A DNA stretch of 64,000 nucleotides from Hirundichthys speculiger (taxonomy: Eukaryota; Chordata; Actinopteri; Beloniformes; Exocoetidae), in NCBI GenBank assembly GCA_018398805.1, contig JAGFBZ010002318.1:248001-312000 (forward strand). The letters are read 5' to 3'. A model generated the notes under the pieces. It had not been told where the DNA came from. It searched no databases and saw only the letters and a program-made list of their open reading frames with translations. Below, one piece after another: positions 24,433 through 45,082 of this stretch; the stretch's first letter is position 1; every line of letters starts with the position of its first letter. The position numbers were made by a program, and so were the translations under genes.

Positions 24433-25063
24433 CAGGGGTCTCCGAGGTCGGTCCTGGGGGGGCCGCTGTCCTGCAGGTTCCCCTGCTTTAACACACCTGG
24501 TCCTAATTAACGGCCGTCATCCTGCCATCAGGGTCAGCACATGTCCGTTAATGACACAGCCACTTGTATCGGCGTGTGAAGGAGGAGGGAAACATCTAAA
24601 ACCTGCAGGACAGCGGCCCCCCAGGACAGCGGCCCCTCCAGGACAGCAGCCCCCCAGGACAGCGGCCCCCCCAGGACAGCAGCCCCTCCAGGACAGCGGC
24701 CCCTGCAGGACAGTGGCCCCCCCAGGACAGCGGCCCCCCAGGACAGCTCCAGGACAGCGCCCCTGCAGGACAGTGGCCCCCCCAGGACAGCGGCCCCCCA
24801 GGACAGCGGCCCCTCCAGGACAGCGCCCCTGCAGGACAGCGGCCCCCCCAGGACAGCGGCCCCCCTCAGGACAGCCCCCCCCAGACAGCGGCCCCCCCAG
24901 GACATCCAGGACAGCGGCCCCTCCAGGACAGCGGCCCCCCAGGACAGCGGCCCCCCCAGGACAGCGGCCCTCCAGGACAGCGGCCCCTCCAGGACAGCGG
25001 CCCCTGCAGGACAGCGGCCCCTCCAGGACAGCGGCCCCCCCAGGACCGACTTTGGCCCCCCTG
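24433..25063. mobile_element. hAT-type MITE with an internally expanded minisatellite
   Basis: The left end CAGGGGTCTCCGAGGTCGGT and the right end (reverse complement CAGGGGGGCCAAAGTCGGTC) are inverted termini of a common fish MITE. Inner arms pair too: CCGCTGTCCTGCAGGTT near 24460 with AACCTGCAGG-type sequence near 24600. The flanks TTGTGGGT and TTGTAGGC match at 6 of 8 bases. From 24607 the right arm is tandemly repeated. Confidence 0.75.
24607..25050. repeat. Minisatellite of about 16-18 bp, CCAGGACAGCGGCCCC
   Basis: About 26 GC-rich units of the form CCAGGACAGCGGCCCC with length variants. The unit is the sequence of the MITE's right arm (CAGGACAGCGGCCC), so the array grew from the element. 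Open frames on both strands here are repeat artefacts. Confidence 0.95.
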
Positions 25064-25362
25064 TTGTAGGCGTTTCCACGTGTTGATGGGCTGCTGCGTT
25101 CCCAACTCAACACGCACACAACAATGCAATAAAAACACAAACCGTGACGGTTCTTGCATATAGAATTTCACATTTCACTTGATGAAATGTGCACAAGTTT
25201 TACAAGAAATTGCAAAAATAAAAAAAAAGAACATACAAATATGACATCAAATAGGTTCTATTGGAGGAAAAAGAAAGAAGTTCTACATGCTGGAGACAGA
25301 CTGAGATATTTGGGGATAATGGGACAAACATGCTGCTTCTGTGATGGACCGAGTGACCTCCA

Positions 25363-25583
25363 CTAGGTCCACTAGGACCTCCACTAGTCCACTAGGACCT
25401 CCACTGGGTCCACTAGGACCTCCACTAGGCCCACTAGGACCTCCACTAGGTCCACTAGGACCTCCACTAGGTCCACTAGGACCTCCACTAGGTCCACTAG
25501 GACCTCCACTAGGTCCACTAGGACCTCCACTAGGTCCACTAGGACCTCCACTAGGTCCACTAGGACCTCCACTAGGCCCACTT
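25363..25583. repeat. 21-bp tandem repeat CCTCCACTAGGTCCACTAGG(A)
   Basis: About ten units, each containing CCACTAGG twice. The resulting in-frame peptide (GPPLGPL repeats) is a repeat artefact. Confidence 0.95.
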
Positions 25584-27582
25584 TTCTAACGATGCTGTGT
25601 CCTCTGCTCATCTGTCCCTCCTCACCCCCCGCCACGATCTCGGCCTATAACTGACTCAAACAGGAGAGCAGCGACGTTCTGCAACACCTGATCAGCCTGT
25701 GGTGAGAAACGACCGAAGCGATGCAGGTAAACGTGTCGGTACAGATGTGCTTTAGAGTCTCTGGGAACCTGACAGTGCAAACAAACAGTTCCACAACAAG
25801 GAATAAAGCTCTTTAGAAAAGGCAAAGCTGGACTCAGAACAGCACAACATTGATTATGTGAAGAACTGACTACTCAAAATATTCATTCTGATTCCAAAAA
25901 TCCACGACTTCTTCAAAATGCTCAAATCACACCATGTTGCTCACGTTCATTATTTACTGGCAGTGACCTCAGTTACACTTAAAAGAAAATAAAGAAGGGC
26001 TTAAGACACAAAACTGAGATGTCTCTACTTTAGAAGAGATCAAGAAACTAAGATGTAGAGTTAAACTTGGTCCTTCTCTATGGTTCAAGGCAGCTATGAC
26101 TTTAGATTGGAGCAGAAATTAAAAAAATTAAAAAAAAAAAAAACTGGGAGGTAAGTTGGATGTATTTAAAGACTTTAAAGACTCAGGTGAGCAAATTGTG
26201 CTTCAAATGTGTAAACGGTGAATATTCTGGAGCGCTGCTTGCACGTTCCCCGGTAACACCACGTCATGAAAACAACATTCGGTCAATGAGGCACTTGAGC
26301 TCATGGGAAAAAAAAAAAGACATGATGTGCATTTCACAATAATAATATCGATCAGGTCAGGCTTCTACCTGTTCACAGACTGGCCAGCATGTTGGTCTAA
26401 AACCAAAGTAAGAACTTCCTGCCCAAACGCACATTTAGTCTTCCATGGGGGTCTGATGTTTCTGTTTCTGGGAGCTTTGGCTGAACCATGACGTTCCAAT
26501 ATAAGTCCTGATCAATCCCTAAAGGGAAATCAGACTGTGTAATCTTATATCTGATATAAATGGTGCATCGTCCCCTCCCTGCAGCCTGCCACGTCTCAAC
26601 ATTGGCCCAGTAGGAACCAAATATTCGCTGTTCCTCCTGATTTTAGCGACCGCTGCAGGTCCTCCTACATCCAGGGTGACGATGGGGTTCATGAAACTGT
26701 CAGAGTTCATCCTCAGTGATACCGATACCTTTGATACTGGTTACGAACCTGCAGTGGCTCCAACACTGACCCTGCGTTATGGAGGCTAATTATAATGAGA
26801 TTAACAGGATTTTGTCCGTCACTGAGAAATCACTTCTGTCAGGGATCTGTTAGTTTTATATCAGAATTATCACTAACTCCACAGAAATGCTCAAATATAA
26901 GCAATGATGTACAAAAAAAAAAAAAAGTTATGGCCATTGTTTTTGACAGTTGGTCTTACGGTGCTTTTGGCTCTAAAGGGAACAAGGCTGTAATTAAAAC
27001 GGTACCATTCAGGATTCACTCTCATTTTGGACACTTAAATGTGTTGATTTGGCCTCAAAAACTCTAGAAGGACAGAAGTCCGTGGTCTGTACTTCAGCTG
27101 AAGAACAAAAACAAACCTGTAGCTGACGCTTCACCAGTTCACCTCCGGGGCCGTGGAGGATGGAAAACTATTCACCGTGTGCTAACCTAACCGCCACCAG
27201 AGGGGGCGCCTTTCACCCTCATTCCAACAGCTTCACGTTTATGAACTGGGATCATTAATTCAAGCAGCTACAAGGCAACTATAATGTTATACCGAAGTCA
27301 TGTAAAACACTACACCATCATAGTGACACATGGCTTCCATTTAAGTCTTCTTTTAAAACCATATCCTCATATATTCTGGGATTATCTTCACCTCCTCTAG
27401 AAAAATAAAATGCTTTACACTTCTACTTTTAACCATCTTCTGTTATCTCTGCTGCATTAACAGCTCCGTTCACGATGAGACGGATCATCGTGCAGGAGAT
27501 CCGTCAACCTGACAGCACAGCAGCTGGGGTGAAAGTGTGTCTTTTTAAAAGTAGAGCGGGGGGGCAGAAAGAAAAAAAAAGA
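25584..27582. other. Downstream flank of slc5a6
   Basis: The right part should hold the slc5a6 3' UTR (transcribed leftwards), but no clear polyadenylation signal was found. The CTCF-like motif is at 27191. No other gene. Confidence 0.4.
27191..27210 (+). promoter_or_regulatory. CTCF-like motif
   Basis: CCGCCACCAGAGGGGGCGCC contains the AG-GG-GGCGCC core of the vertebrate CTCF motif, although the upstream CC position aligns imperfectly. It lies about 370 bases beyond the slc5a6 stop codon, between the two convergent genes. Suggestive only. Confidence 0.25.
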
Positions 27583-35545
<7,963 letters not shown>

Positions 35546-35809
35546 GATGAAGCTGAGTGTGAGGAGGTGAGGGAGAAGCATTAAAACCTGGTTAGGACGT
35601 TAAAGAACACCGTTCTCCCACTGGAACCAGAGGAAGATGGTGACTGGGAGCAAGGAGGTTAAATCCATTTGATTTTTAGTTTGCACTTATTGAACATCTA
35701 TAAAAATCCACTTCAGCATCACTTTATAACTGTCAGCTGCACATAAAACAGCAGCACAAAACTAGATTTACTGCAGAAGTAGGGTCCTGCAGAAGCTGTC
35801 AATCAAGGA

Positions 35810-37760
35810 CCGAGTTGGACTGGAGGGGTTGGGACTGGACTGGAGGGATTGGGACTGGGCTGAAGGGGTTGGGACTGGGCTGAAGGGGTTGGGACTGGGC
35901 TGAAGGGGTTGGGACTGGGCTGAAGGGGTTGGGACTGGACTGGAGGGGTTGGGACTGGACTGGAGGGGTTGACTGGACTGGAGGGGTTGGGACTGGACTG
36001 GAGGGGTTGACTGGACTGGACTGGATTGGGACTGGACTGGAGGGGTTGGGACTGGACTGGAGGGTGGGACTGGAGGGGGGTTGGGACTGGAGGGGTTGGG
36101 ACTGGACTGGACTGGACTGGAGGGGTTGGACTGGAGGGGGGTTGGGACTGGACTGGACTGGACTGGAGGGGTTGGGACTGGACTGGAGGGGTTGGGACTG
36201 GACTGGACTGGACTGGACTGGGGTTGGGACTGGACTGGACTGGGGTTGGGACTGGACTGGACTGGAGGGGTTGGGACTGGACTGGACTGGACTGGAGGGG
36301 GGTCTGGACTGGAGGGGTTACTGACTGGACTGGACTGGACTGGAGGGGTTGGGACTGGACTGGACTGGAGGGGGGGTTGGGACTGGACTGGAGGGGGGTT
36401 GGGACTGGGACTGGACTGGGGGTTGGGACTGGACTGGAGGGGTTGGGACTGGACTGGACTGGACTGGACTGGAGGGGTTGGGACTGGACTGGAGGGGTTG
36501 GGACTGGAGGGTTGACTGGACTGGACTGGAGGGGTTGGGACTGGACTGGACTGGAGGGGTTGGGACTGGACTGGAGGAGGGGTTGGGACTGGAGGGGTTG
36601 GACTGGACTGGGGTTGGTTGGGACTGGAGGGGCTGGACTGGAGGACTGGACTGGGGGTTGGGACTGGACTGGAGGGGTTGGGACTGGACTGGACTGGACT
36701 GGAGGACTGGGGGACTGGGGTTGGGACTGGACTGGAGGGGGGTGGACTGGAGGGACTGGACTGGACTGGAGGGGTTGGGACTGGACTGGAGGGGTTGGGA
36801 CTGGACTGGAGGGGTTGGGACTGGACTGGAGGGGTTGGGACTGGACTGGAGGGGGCTGGACTGTGGGTTTGGGACTGGACTGGACTGGAGGACTGGACTG
36901 GAGGGGACTGGACTGGAGGGGTTGGGACTGGACTGGAGGGGTTGGGACTGGACTGGACTGGAGGGGTTGGACTGGACTGGACTGGGTTGGGACTGGGGGG
37001 GGTTGGGACTGGACTGGGGGTTGGGACTGGGGGGGGGGGACTGGACTGGACTGGACTGGAGGGGTTGGGACTGGACTGGAGGGGTTGGGACTGGACTGGA
37101 CTGGACTGGAGGGGTTGGGACTGGACTGGACTGGAGGGGTTGGGACTGGACTGGAGGGGTTGGGACTGGACTGGAGGGGTTGGGACTGGACTGGAGGGGG
37201 ACTGGACTGGACTGGACTGGAGGACTGGACTGGACTGGAGGGGGACTGGACTGGAGGGGCTGGAGGAGGGGTTGGACTGGACTTTGGGACTGGACTGGAC
37301 TGGACTGGACTGGACTGGACTGGACTGGACTGGGACTGGACTGGAGGGGTTGGGACTGGACTGGAAGGACTGGACTTGGACTGGACTGGACTGGGGTTGG
37401 GACTGGACTGGAGGGGGTTGACTGGATTCTGGACTGGAGGGGTAGGGGGCTGGAGTGGTGGACTGGACTGGACTGGACTTGGGTGGACTGGACTGGAGGA
37501 GGGGTTGGGACTGGACTGGACTGGAGGGACTGGACTGGGAGTGGAAACTGGACTGGATGGACTGTGTTGGGGTTGGGATGGTTTGGACTGGACTGGACTG
37601 GACTGGAGGGGGGTTGGGACTGGACTGGACTGGAGGACTGGGACTGGAGGACTGGGACTGGAGGGGTTGGACTGGAACTGGATGGGACTTGGACTGGAGG
37701 GGTCTGGACTGGAGGGGTTGGACTGGACTGGACTGGAAGACTGGACTGGACCAGGGAAAA
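35810..37760. repeat. Minisatellite GGACTGGACTGGAGGGGTTG, about 1.95 kb
   Basis: Built from GGACT pentamers and GGAGGGGTTG blocks in varying order. It begins about 265 bases upstream of the slc5a6 start codon, so it lies in the promoter or 5' UTR intron. Long open frames on both strands (to about 700 codons, Pro/Ser/Gln on minus, Gly/Leu/Asp/Trp/Thr on plus) are repeat artefacts. The strand bias is strong (G-rich on plus). Confidence 0.97.
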
Positions 37761-38914
37761 AAACTGGATTTTGGGAACTGGGAGGAATGAAAATACTGGA
37801 GGGAGGAGAGACTGGACGGAGATAATGAAACTGGATGCTGGGATGTGGAGTGGAGCGCTGTTTCACTAAAACTACAGTGGGATTGATGCACTTTAAATCC
37901 TTACTGACTAAAAAACAGTTTTAATAAAGTTATTCTTTGTTATAAGTTGATCTAGACTTCTTTCTTTTTTGTTTCTCTTAATGTTAATATAGATATTATA
38001 TTATAAGGATGTCACGCAGAGGTGTATTTATAACAATTTTATAGACAAATGATACTATTTTTAGTCACAGAGGTGGGTGGATCGGTGGTGGGGGGGGGTG
38101 TGTGTGTATGTAAAAAAAATAACTGAGAATTACTGCAGTAGTAAAACATGACATCAAAGAAATCTGTGATGTCTCAATGAATGGAATTTTGATATTCTCA
38201 ATGAAATAACTTCTGCAGGTTTTCACCAGTTTGCATAAAACCTAAAATAATTTTATAGCAAAACCAGCCAAAGGGTGAGCTGCTCGGACAAGTTTATTAA
38301 CACCGCTGGGCTTGGAGTTGTAATATGTACCAGATGTAACTGTTGTCGTCATCCTTTGTTGACCCACCTTTTCTTGTTCAGGCTCTGCGTGCGCTCATAA
38401 AAACAGCTGCTTCATTTGATGCTTCCTGTGCAGGAAAATACAACAATCAACAGAAATATTATAAGATTAGCAGCTACAATCAAGGCAAGATATGACTGAA
38501 AAAACACAAAAAGCCAATCAGTTGCTGTTCAGGAGCTGTGATTGATCTACGGACTGATCTTCAAATCAGTTTTTTCATCAAGTTCAACATCACAACAGTC
38601 CTGAACGGGATCTTTAATAACCAGCACAATAAAAGTGAACATACAGAGCTGCGTCTGTAACCCAGTTCACTGTTCTCGCTGTAACGTGACACAGAACCTA
38701 CAACGTTTTTTTACTGATGCACTGTGGGATGTTCACGTCGTGAATCGTGCAACACGTTAATTATACACCAAACTCTGTTCCTGCAGCTGATTTTTCACCA
38801 GGGTCAAAATCCACAGGACGTCAACCGTTTAAAAGATTAAAGCGTAGAAAAGCTGCCCGTGAATCAACATCTTACTCCAGAGTTGTATTACTACGTCGAC
38901 TGACTGGTTCACGT

Positions 38915-39559
38915 TAGTGCTGGGCGATATGGAAAAAATCATATATCACGATATGGACTATTTTATATCACAATAACGATATATATCACGATATACCATA
39001 ATAAAGTATGTTTTCAGTTATTCTCTGAAAAAGTTTGACAAAAATTTCATTGCTTACTTTTCAACTTTATTTTGAAAGGACATTTAGCTGAACTGTCACA
39101 AACATACATTTTAGTGCAGCAAAAACAGGTAGGTACAGAGGTACAGTAGCTTTCACATTTTTTTTAAAGTGCACAACAGTTTCTGAGAGGAAAAACACAT
39201 TTTTGCACTGAAGTTCAGCTATAAAAAATAAACACAAATTATTTTTCAACTTTCTGAAATCTGTAACCTTGTAGTGCAAAGTTTGCAAACCAATATAAAG
39301 TGTCTAAAGTAAACATCAGGGTTGAAGAGAACTCTGTTTAAGACATTAACCATGAATAAAAGTGCAAACATAAAAGGCTACTTTGTAGAAGTAGATATGA
39401 TTCTATCAAATTTATCGTTGCAGGTTATTTAATTACATATTTGCTGTAATAATTGATAAAATTAGGTTAGAAACAATAGAAACGATAGAAACGATAGAAG
39501 GCACGATACACACTTTTCTATCGTCCCCACGATATGTATCGTCATATCGCCCAGCACTA
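38915..39559. mobile_element. hAT-type MITE (TAGTGCTGGGCGATAT family)
   Basis: The left end TAGTGCTGGGCGATATGGAA and the right end (reverse complement TAGTGCTGGGCGATATGACG) are inverted termini. The 8-bp target duplication GTTCACGT is perfect (38907-38914 and 39560-39567). The interior is AT-rich and contains ATATCACGATAT palindromes. Confidence 0.9.
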
Positions 39560-39567
39560 GTTCACGT

Positions 39568-42197
39568 AACAATCTGACGTTTAACGCCAAACAGACGCTT
39601 TCATCTTGGCTACCATGTCAACATATATTCTGCCTCACAAAATGCAGATGTTTCAAGCAGATTTTGCTCTCAGGGATTTCATCAGAAACAACATCTGTAA
39701 CAATACTAGTCATCATTTACTGATGTGGTTTAAAACGCACCACATGAAGATCCTTCAGACAGCTTACACCAGCTCTGGATCAGATAAACTGTTTTATTCT
39801 TCAGTGTCACATTTTATCACAGCAGAAATCATTACGACTTGAAATGAAATAAAAGAAAATAACCGAAGCCCTTAACAGCAGTTTTACTGAATTGCAAATC
39901 AGAAAAAAAAAAAACAAGAAAAACAACAACAACAACTGAGTGACAGCTCTCTGCTGGTCTGAGAGAATAAAAAGCTTGAGTACCTACTGGACAGGCTTCT
40001 GCTGCTCGTCCTCTCAGACTGAAGGCCGGATGGAGGGATGATCTCGCCTGGTCACAACCTCCTAAAAAGCATGTGAGGAAAAAAAAAAAAAGGCTGAGTA
40101 TGAGTGAATCTTCTCCAAACAGAACTCCTGTTTCTATTGAGTAACGATCACTTAAACCAAACAAAACACAATCCATTACTGTGTTTGGATAAGAGACATA
40201 TTACCCTGCTCTATCACACACTTCTCTGCGGGGGATTTACTTCTACCAGCGCTGCGTGTTGTGCTAAACTGAAAACAACCCTTGGACTTCGCCGCACATT
40301 AAGAAATCTTCTCTTTCAAAACTCCCCGTTCACAGTTGGCGGTGCGGCGGTTTGTTGTTTTCCCGATGACAGGGAGAGCCGCGGGGCGGCGGACTGCAGA
40401 GGTGAGAGTCAACAGAACGATGGCGGGGAGGGGAACAAAATAAAAACCCTTCAGTCAGACGGGTCATGTGTTGAGGCCGGCCAACGCTGGATTAAAGGCC
40501 TGCTGCTAGTCATGGCTTCGTTTTTTTATTCCTTTTTAAAAAGAGACAACTTCACAAATGTTTGTTCCCTATTAAATTTTGATTCTGTAAAGAGACCATT
40601 AGAGAGTTAGTTTGAAAAGACCCCCATCCGTCCAGTCCTAAAACCGTTGAGACATGGTGAAGGAGAAGGCAGCGTTAATCACTCACGGTATTCCCGCCGC
40701 TGGAGCTGAACTTATCCTGCACACGTCCAACCTGATACGTTTACACCACAGATGCCTTTCATGTATATGCAGTTCAATACGGCTCCTGGAAAGGTTGGAA
40801 AGTCAACTTTCCTCTCCTTTTTTGGCTCCACACCAGCGTCTGCTCTGGCGTCTAAACTTTAGCACGTGCTAGGATGGACAGCTGAGATAGAGGACGTTGT
40901 AAACGACGGACTCTGATCTGCTCTGAAGTCCTTTATGTTCATGTCGCGGTTTGTTAAATGAGCAGGGGATTGATCGTAAAACATCTCTGTTCTGACTGGA
41001 GCATCAATATCACACGGCAGTCCCCGTACACGGTACACCGGTGAATTCCTCTGCTCTTGAACGCAGCCTAAGTGCTCGGTTAGCGCTACTTCGATGATTC
41101 CTGCTTGTTGCAAATCATTTGCTGCAGTCACCAAGTAAATTCCTGAGGATTTGCATGTGTGAGAAAGTTTGAGATCAAGTCTGAATGTGTTCTCATCAAA
41201 GGTCAGCATGCGCCGTGTTCCTGACAGTATAATAATATGTGCTAGCTTGATCAAAACGCTGCACGTTAAGACACGTGACCCCACACTAAATCCCACACTG
41301 ATCACTTCTTTCCATCTCTAACCTACATGACTATGACTGACTGGGAGGGCGAGAACCTCCAGAAGCCCTTTAAAGCACAAAGACGAAGGATTAGCTCAGA
41401 GCTAATTCACCTCTGAGCAAACTGAAGACACGGTTAAAGAGATTTAGAAGCAAATAAGTGTGTGGTCAAGCGTAAAGGATGAATAAACATGGTGGAACAA
41501 AGTGCCTTAGAAACCGATGCCACCGTCACTGACGAATGACCACATTAGAGTCCAGACTGATACAACAGAACTGCTGTTCCAGTCAGAGCGCTCACAACCA
41601 GAACTATGGTGTTTTATGGTGCCGGAAGCAACCAGCTCCTCCGCTCTGCTAAAGATATGCATAAAGTTTATTTTGGTGCTCCACCTTGAGCTTCCTTTGG
41701 AAGACAGTTGCTCCCATGTTGCTAATTCTTAGTCGTTGTCACTTTGTTGGAAATGTTATAAAGCCTCCCCCCTTGCTTCACGGTGACCTCACCCCATGCT
41801 TTCTGTCTAGTTGGCTGCAACATGGATGTGGAGACACCAAAAGCTACTTCACATGTCCAGTTTTTACTAAATACTTGGATGAAATTGACAAGAACAGCTT
41901 TTGCACCTGACCCAGACCCCGTCTTAAGGCTCATATGGGTTGAATGTCTGGCGTTATGTTCTCAAGGCCCTTTAAGATGTGCACAGGGCCTGTAATGTAG
42001 TTTGACCCCAACCCCCAGAAATGGATTTTCAGGTTATTTTTTTCTTTTTTGCATTGCAACAAAACACGAATCTCACCCAACACTAAATCCATCCATTTAC
42101 ATCATTCACCAGGATCATTATTCATTGCGAATGCACACACACACACACACACACACACACAATGTGTAGCCTTTGGTGATGTTAATTTTAGCTTAGT
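39568..42197. other. Intergenic or 5' UTR intron, unassigned open frames
   Basis: Two chance-length frames (168 codons at 40104-40610 plus; 148 codons at 40859-41305 minus) have no recognisable domain, no exon-like edges and no related copy in the window. A GC-rich patch near 40330-40430 has CpGs. No gene is claimed. Confidence 0.35.
42129..42161. repeat. (CA)n microsatellite
   Basis: About 16 CA units. Confidence 0.95.
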
Positions 42198-42205
42198 AAA
42201 TATAG

Positions 42206-43329
42206 CAGGGCTAGGCAATGATTAAAATTTTTAAATCGTGATTAAAATCATTATTTCCCTGATTAATCATGATTAATTGTATACGCAAAATCAAATAATG
42301 AATTCAAAAGTAGTGTAAAATGCACTTTTATTTAAATGTTCTGCTGCCATATGAACTAAAGTGTCATAACATTTGTTGTTCAAACACTTTTAACATCAGC
42401 ACTTGTCAGTAACACATATTTAGTGTAAATCTCATCTTAAAAAATGTCAAAATAAAATAAAGCTTATTGCCACTGCCAGGGCATTAATGTCATCCTGTTT
42501 TTATAGAAAAATGTTAAAAAAGTCTATAAACAAAATCCAACAAAATGATTGTGTCTCAGCAGAATCAGAACATTAAAACAGGTAATTTCTGAGGTAACAG
42601 CAGAAACTTTTAACGGGGAGTTCAACTTGTCAGTTGTTACAAATAACCTTGTTTCTGTTGAATCCTCCGTCTGGGAGAACTTTAAAATGAAAATGTTCAT
42701 GTTAAAGTTCAGTAACTTTAACAATCCGTGTATCATTCATTCTTTCCATTTTGAATTGTCAATCAAAAATGTAAAAAAAATTAAAAAGTGACTTTTTATT
42801 ACATTTTTGTTTTATTAATCTAACAAGAAAATGAAAAAAATACCTGTTTTTTTTATATTTCAAGATGTTTTAGACTTGGATCAAAATTAAAAAATTTAAA
42901 AACAGGCCACAGGACTGAATTAGTTTTATAATGGAGGACTGGACTTTCTGTTGTCATTACACATCTGAGCCACTAGATGGAGCTGCACTGCAGTAACCAG
43001 CTAGAGAACAGCAGGACAGTGAACACATGGAGCAGATCTGATGGAACATGGAGGAATGACGCCAAACGTTTTGTTGCAGTCCAGAATTTTGTTTTCAGAC
43101 AGAATTGTTAATATTTCTACCTGAGTTGCTACCTGAACTGTAAAGTACACAGATTTTTACCGTTCTCCGTGTCTCTTTTAGCTTTTCTGCACGTTTACCT
43201 GCTAATTCTCTTCCTGTTCCGCAGCAGCCAGTAACAGACTTTTCAAAACAAAAGCACGATAAAATAAATGTCGGCGTTAATAAAATAATGAGTTAACGCG
43301 ATAATAACGTGCTAACTTGCCCAGCCCTA
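42206..43329. mobile_element. Non-autonomous hAT-type element (CAGGGCTGGGCAA family)
   Basis: The left end is CAGGGCTAGGCAATGATTAA and the right end TTGCCCAGCCCTA. The flanks AAATATAG and AAATATAA match at 7 of 8 bases. Length 1124 bp, no transposase frame. Part of the interior (about 42950-43110) is related in inverted orientation to 20740-20890, including the phrase GCCACTAGATGGAGCTGC. Confidence 0.7.
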
Positions 43330-44078
43330 AAATATAAACATGCTCCTACTTAGAACTTGTGAATCTGCAATGACAGATCGTAGTACCGGTTGCTAACTGA
43401 GGCCACTGGGATGCTCTTTCACATCTTTTTTATCTTTGTAACTTTAAGTGACCCTAAGACTGTCGGTGTGTGTCAGTTTTGACTCAAGTACAATCCAAAC
43501 TAAACGCTTTATTAGGTGTTTCAGATTAAATAATCATGTTAGCTGTCTTTAAACACTTTAATTACGACAAAATTCAATAAAACGTCATTCATTATTAGGT
43601 TGTTCACAGATGCTAAATCAATTTTGATGCAAAACAACTGAATTTTCTGTTGGTTGTATTGATTGAGCAGGGTTAATGTTGACATTGTAGCAGCTTCTGG
43701 TTTCCAGCCAGTTTAACAGTGAATCAGCTGAACACGTCCTTGTACCGACTTTTTCCAATCACGTCCAACTTGAAGGACAGCTCCAGGTAAAAACTAAAAA
43801 ATCCTCTGGTTTACGTAGCACGTTTTAAACTGCAGATAAGTTAGCCACGTGCTAATTGACGATGCAGTTTGCCTCCTACACTAACATAACTCACTGGTTC
43901 CTTTTAAAGTTGGCCTCACAGCTTCAGGGTGGTTGTACATCAGCGAAGCCCATCCATCCATCCACTTCCAACTTTAGGGTGACGGGGACAGAAGGCTAAG
44001 TAAAGAGGCTCAGACCTCCCCAACCCTGGCCACCCCCTCTGGGGGGAACACCGAGGCATTCCCAAAACCAGAGACTTA

Positions 44079-45082
44079 GGCCCCGATCGTACACCTCCCG
44101 CTAGCCGCTAGCCCACTTACCACTACCGCAACCTCCGCTAACCACTAATGCAATCTTCCGCTCCCTCAAGCTGCTATCCGTTATGCCGACTCCCCTACTC
44201 ACATTGTAGGTGTGGCAATGGGCGTGTCTTTTGCCATTTCCACAAACTCGGTATCTTGCGACCTGCAACCCAGAACCCGCATGTCAGTGCGTACAAGATC
44301 ACGTCCAAATGGCATCAACGCGCGTCCACCTGGTCACATGTGGACGTGCACAAACGTCTCTACCTCTGGAATTAACTCTTGTATAAAAGCGTGATCTGGC
44401 CTCAGTTGAACCCCTGAGAAAATAGCAGAGATCGTCTTAAACAGCTTGCTCGCCAGTTAAACCATAGACGACCAGAGCGTGTTTACTGGGAGGACACCAA
44501 CTATCTTGGGACTTTTTATGTTTAGATATCAGTGCAGAGCAGGAGGCGGAAGGAAGAGGAGGAAGCTCTACAGCAGAGTCCCAGACGAGCTGCGAATGAG
44601 AGCTGCTCTGATCTGGATCAAAAGACGCTCCATAGCGGTTAGCGGGTAGCGCAACCTGCTCTTAAAGGCAATGGCTACTGACGCACTGATTGTTTTTTTT
44701 TTTTTTTTTTTTTTAAGATTTTTTGGCTCTAGTGGCCTTTATTGAAAGTAGAGAGACAGGAAGGGGGGCAGAGAGAACGGGGAAGACACGCGGGAAAGAG
44801 TCGCAGAGCCGGGAATCAAACTCACGACCAGCCGCACGAGGACTGTAGCCTCTGTATATGGCCGCCTGCCCTAACCACTGCGCCACCGGGGCGACCAGAC
44901 GCACTGATTGGTTTAAACAGGTGGAACGTCCTAACCACTACTATGCATAATGTAGCGGGTAGCGCAGGTGGGATAGCGGGTTTAGGGAGGTGGAGGATTC
45001 TGTTCTTTGCGGGGGAACGCCCCTCCCGCTACCCGCTATCCCTTAATAGCGGCTTTAGGAGATCTAGGCGGAAGATCGGGCC
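44079..45082. mobile_element. TIR element (GGCCCGATC ends) inserted in the dispersed repeat
   Basis: The left end is GGCCCCGATCGTACACCTCC and the right end is GCGGAAGATCGGGCC. Internal inverted motifs CCCGCTAGCCGCTA / TAGCGGGTAGCGC recur near both ends. Terminal GGCCC and a likely very short target duplication suggest a PIF/Harbinger-type element, but the duplication could not be fixed. It contains the SINE at 44693-44897. Confidence 0.5.
44693..44897 (-). mobile_element. tRNA-derived SINE
   Basis: On the minus strand the head has an A box (GGTGGCGCAGTGGTTA) and a B box (GGTCGTGAGTTTGATTCCC), then a tail with TCTCTCTACTTTCAATAAAG and an A-rich end. The 13-bp target duplication GACGCACTGATTG is perfect (44680-44692 and 44898-44910). 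It is intact at both ends. Confidence 0.9.

Noticed and set aside
24368..25171. 233- and 207-codon frames (PPRTAAPPGQ / GGRCPGGAAVL repeats)
   Set aside because: GC-rich MITE-derived array read in multiple frames.
35768..37891. Open frames to about 707 codons, Pro/Ser/Gln-rich (-) or Gly/Trp/Thr-rich (+)
   Set aside because: Repeat artefact of the GGACT-based minisatellite; no splice or start context and no domain.
40104..41305. 168-codon (+) and 148-codon (-) unique open frames
   Set aside because: No recognisable domain, no coding-exon edges or conserved motif; consistent with chance in about 2.6 kb of non-repeat DNA.
44820..44897. A tRNA gene on the minus strand
   Set aside because: A and B boxes are present but no full cloverleaf; body, tail and target duplication show a SINE.
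44713..44904. 63-codon minus frame beginning MRLVAPVAQWLGQAA
   Set aside because: It is a chance translation of the SINE's tRNA-like head, a known source of false peptides.
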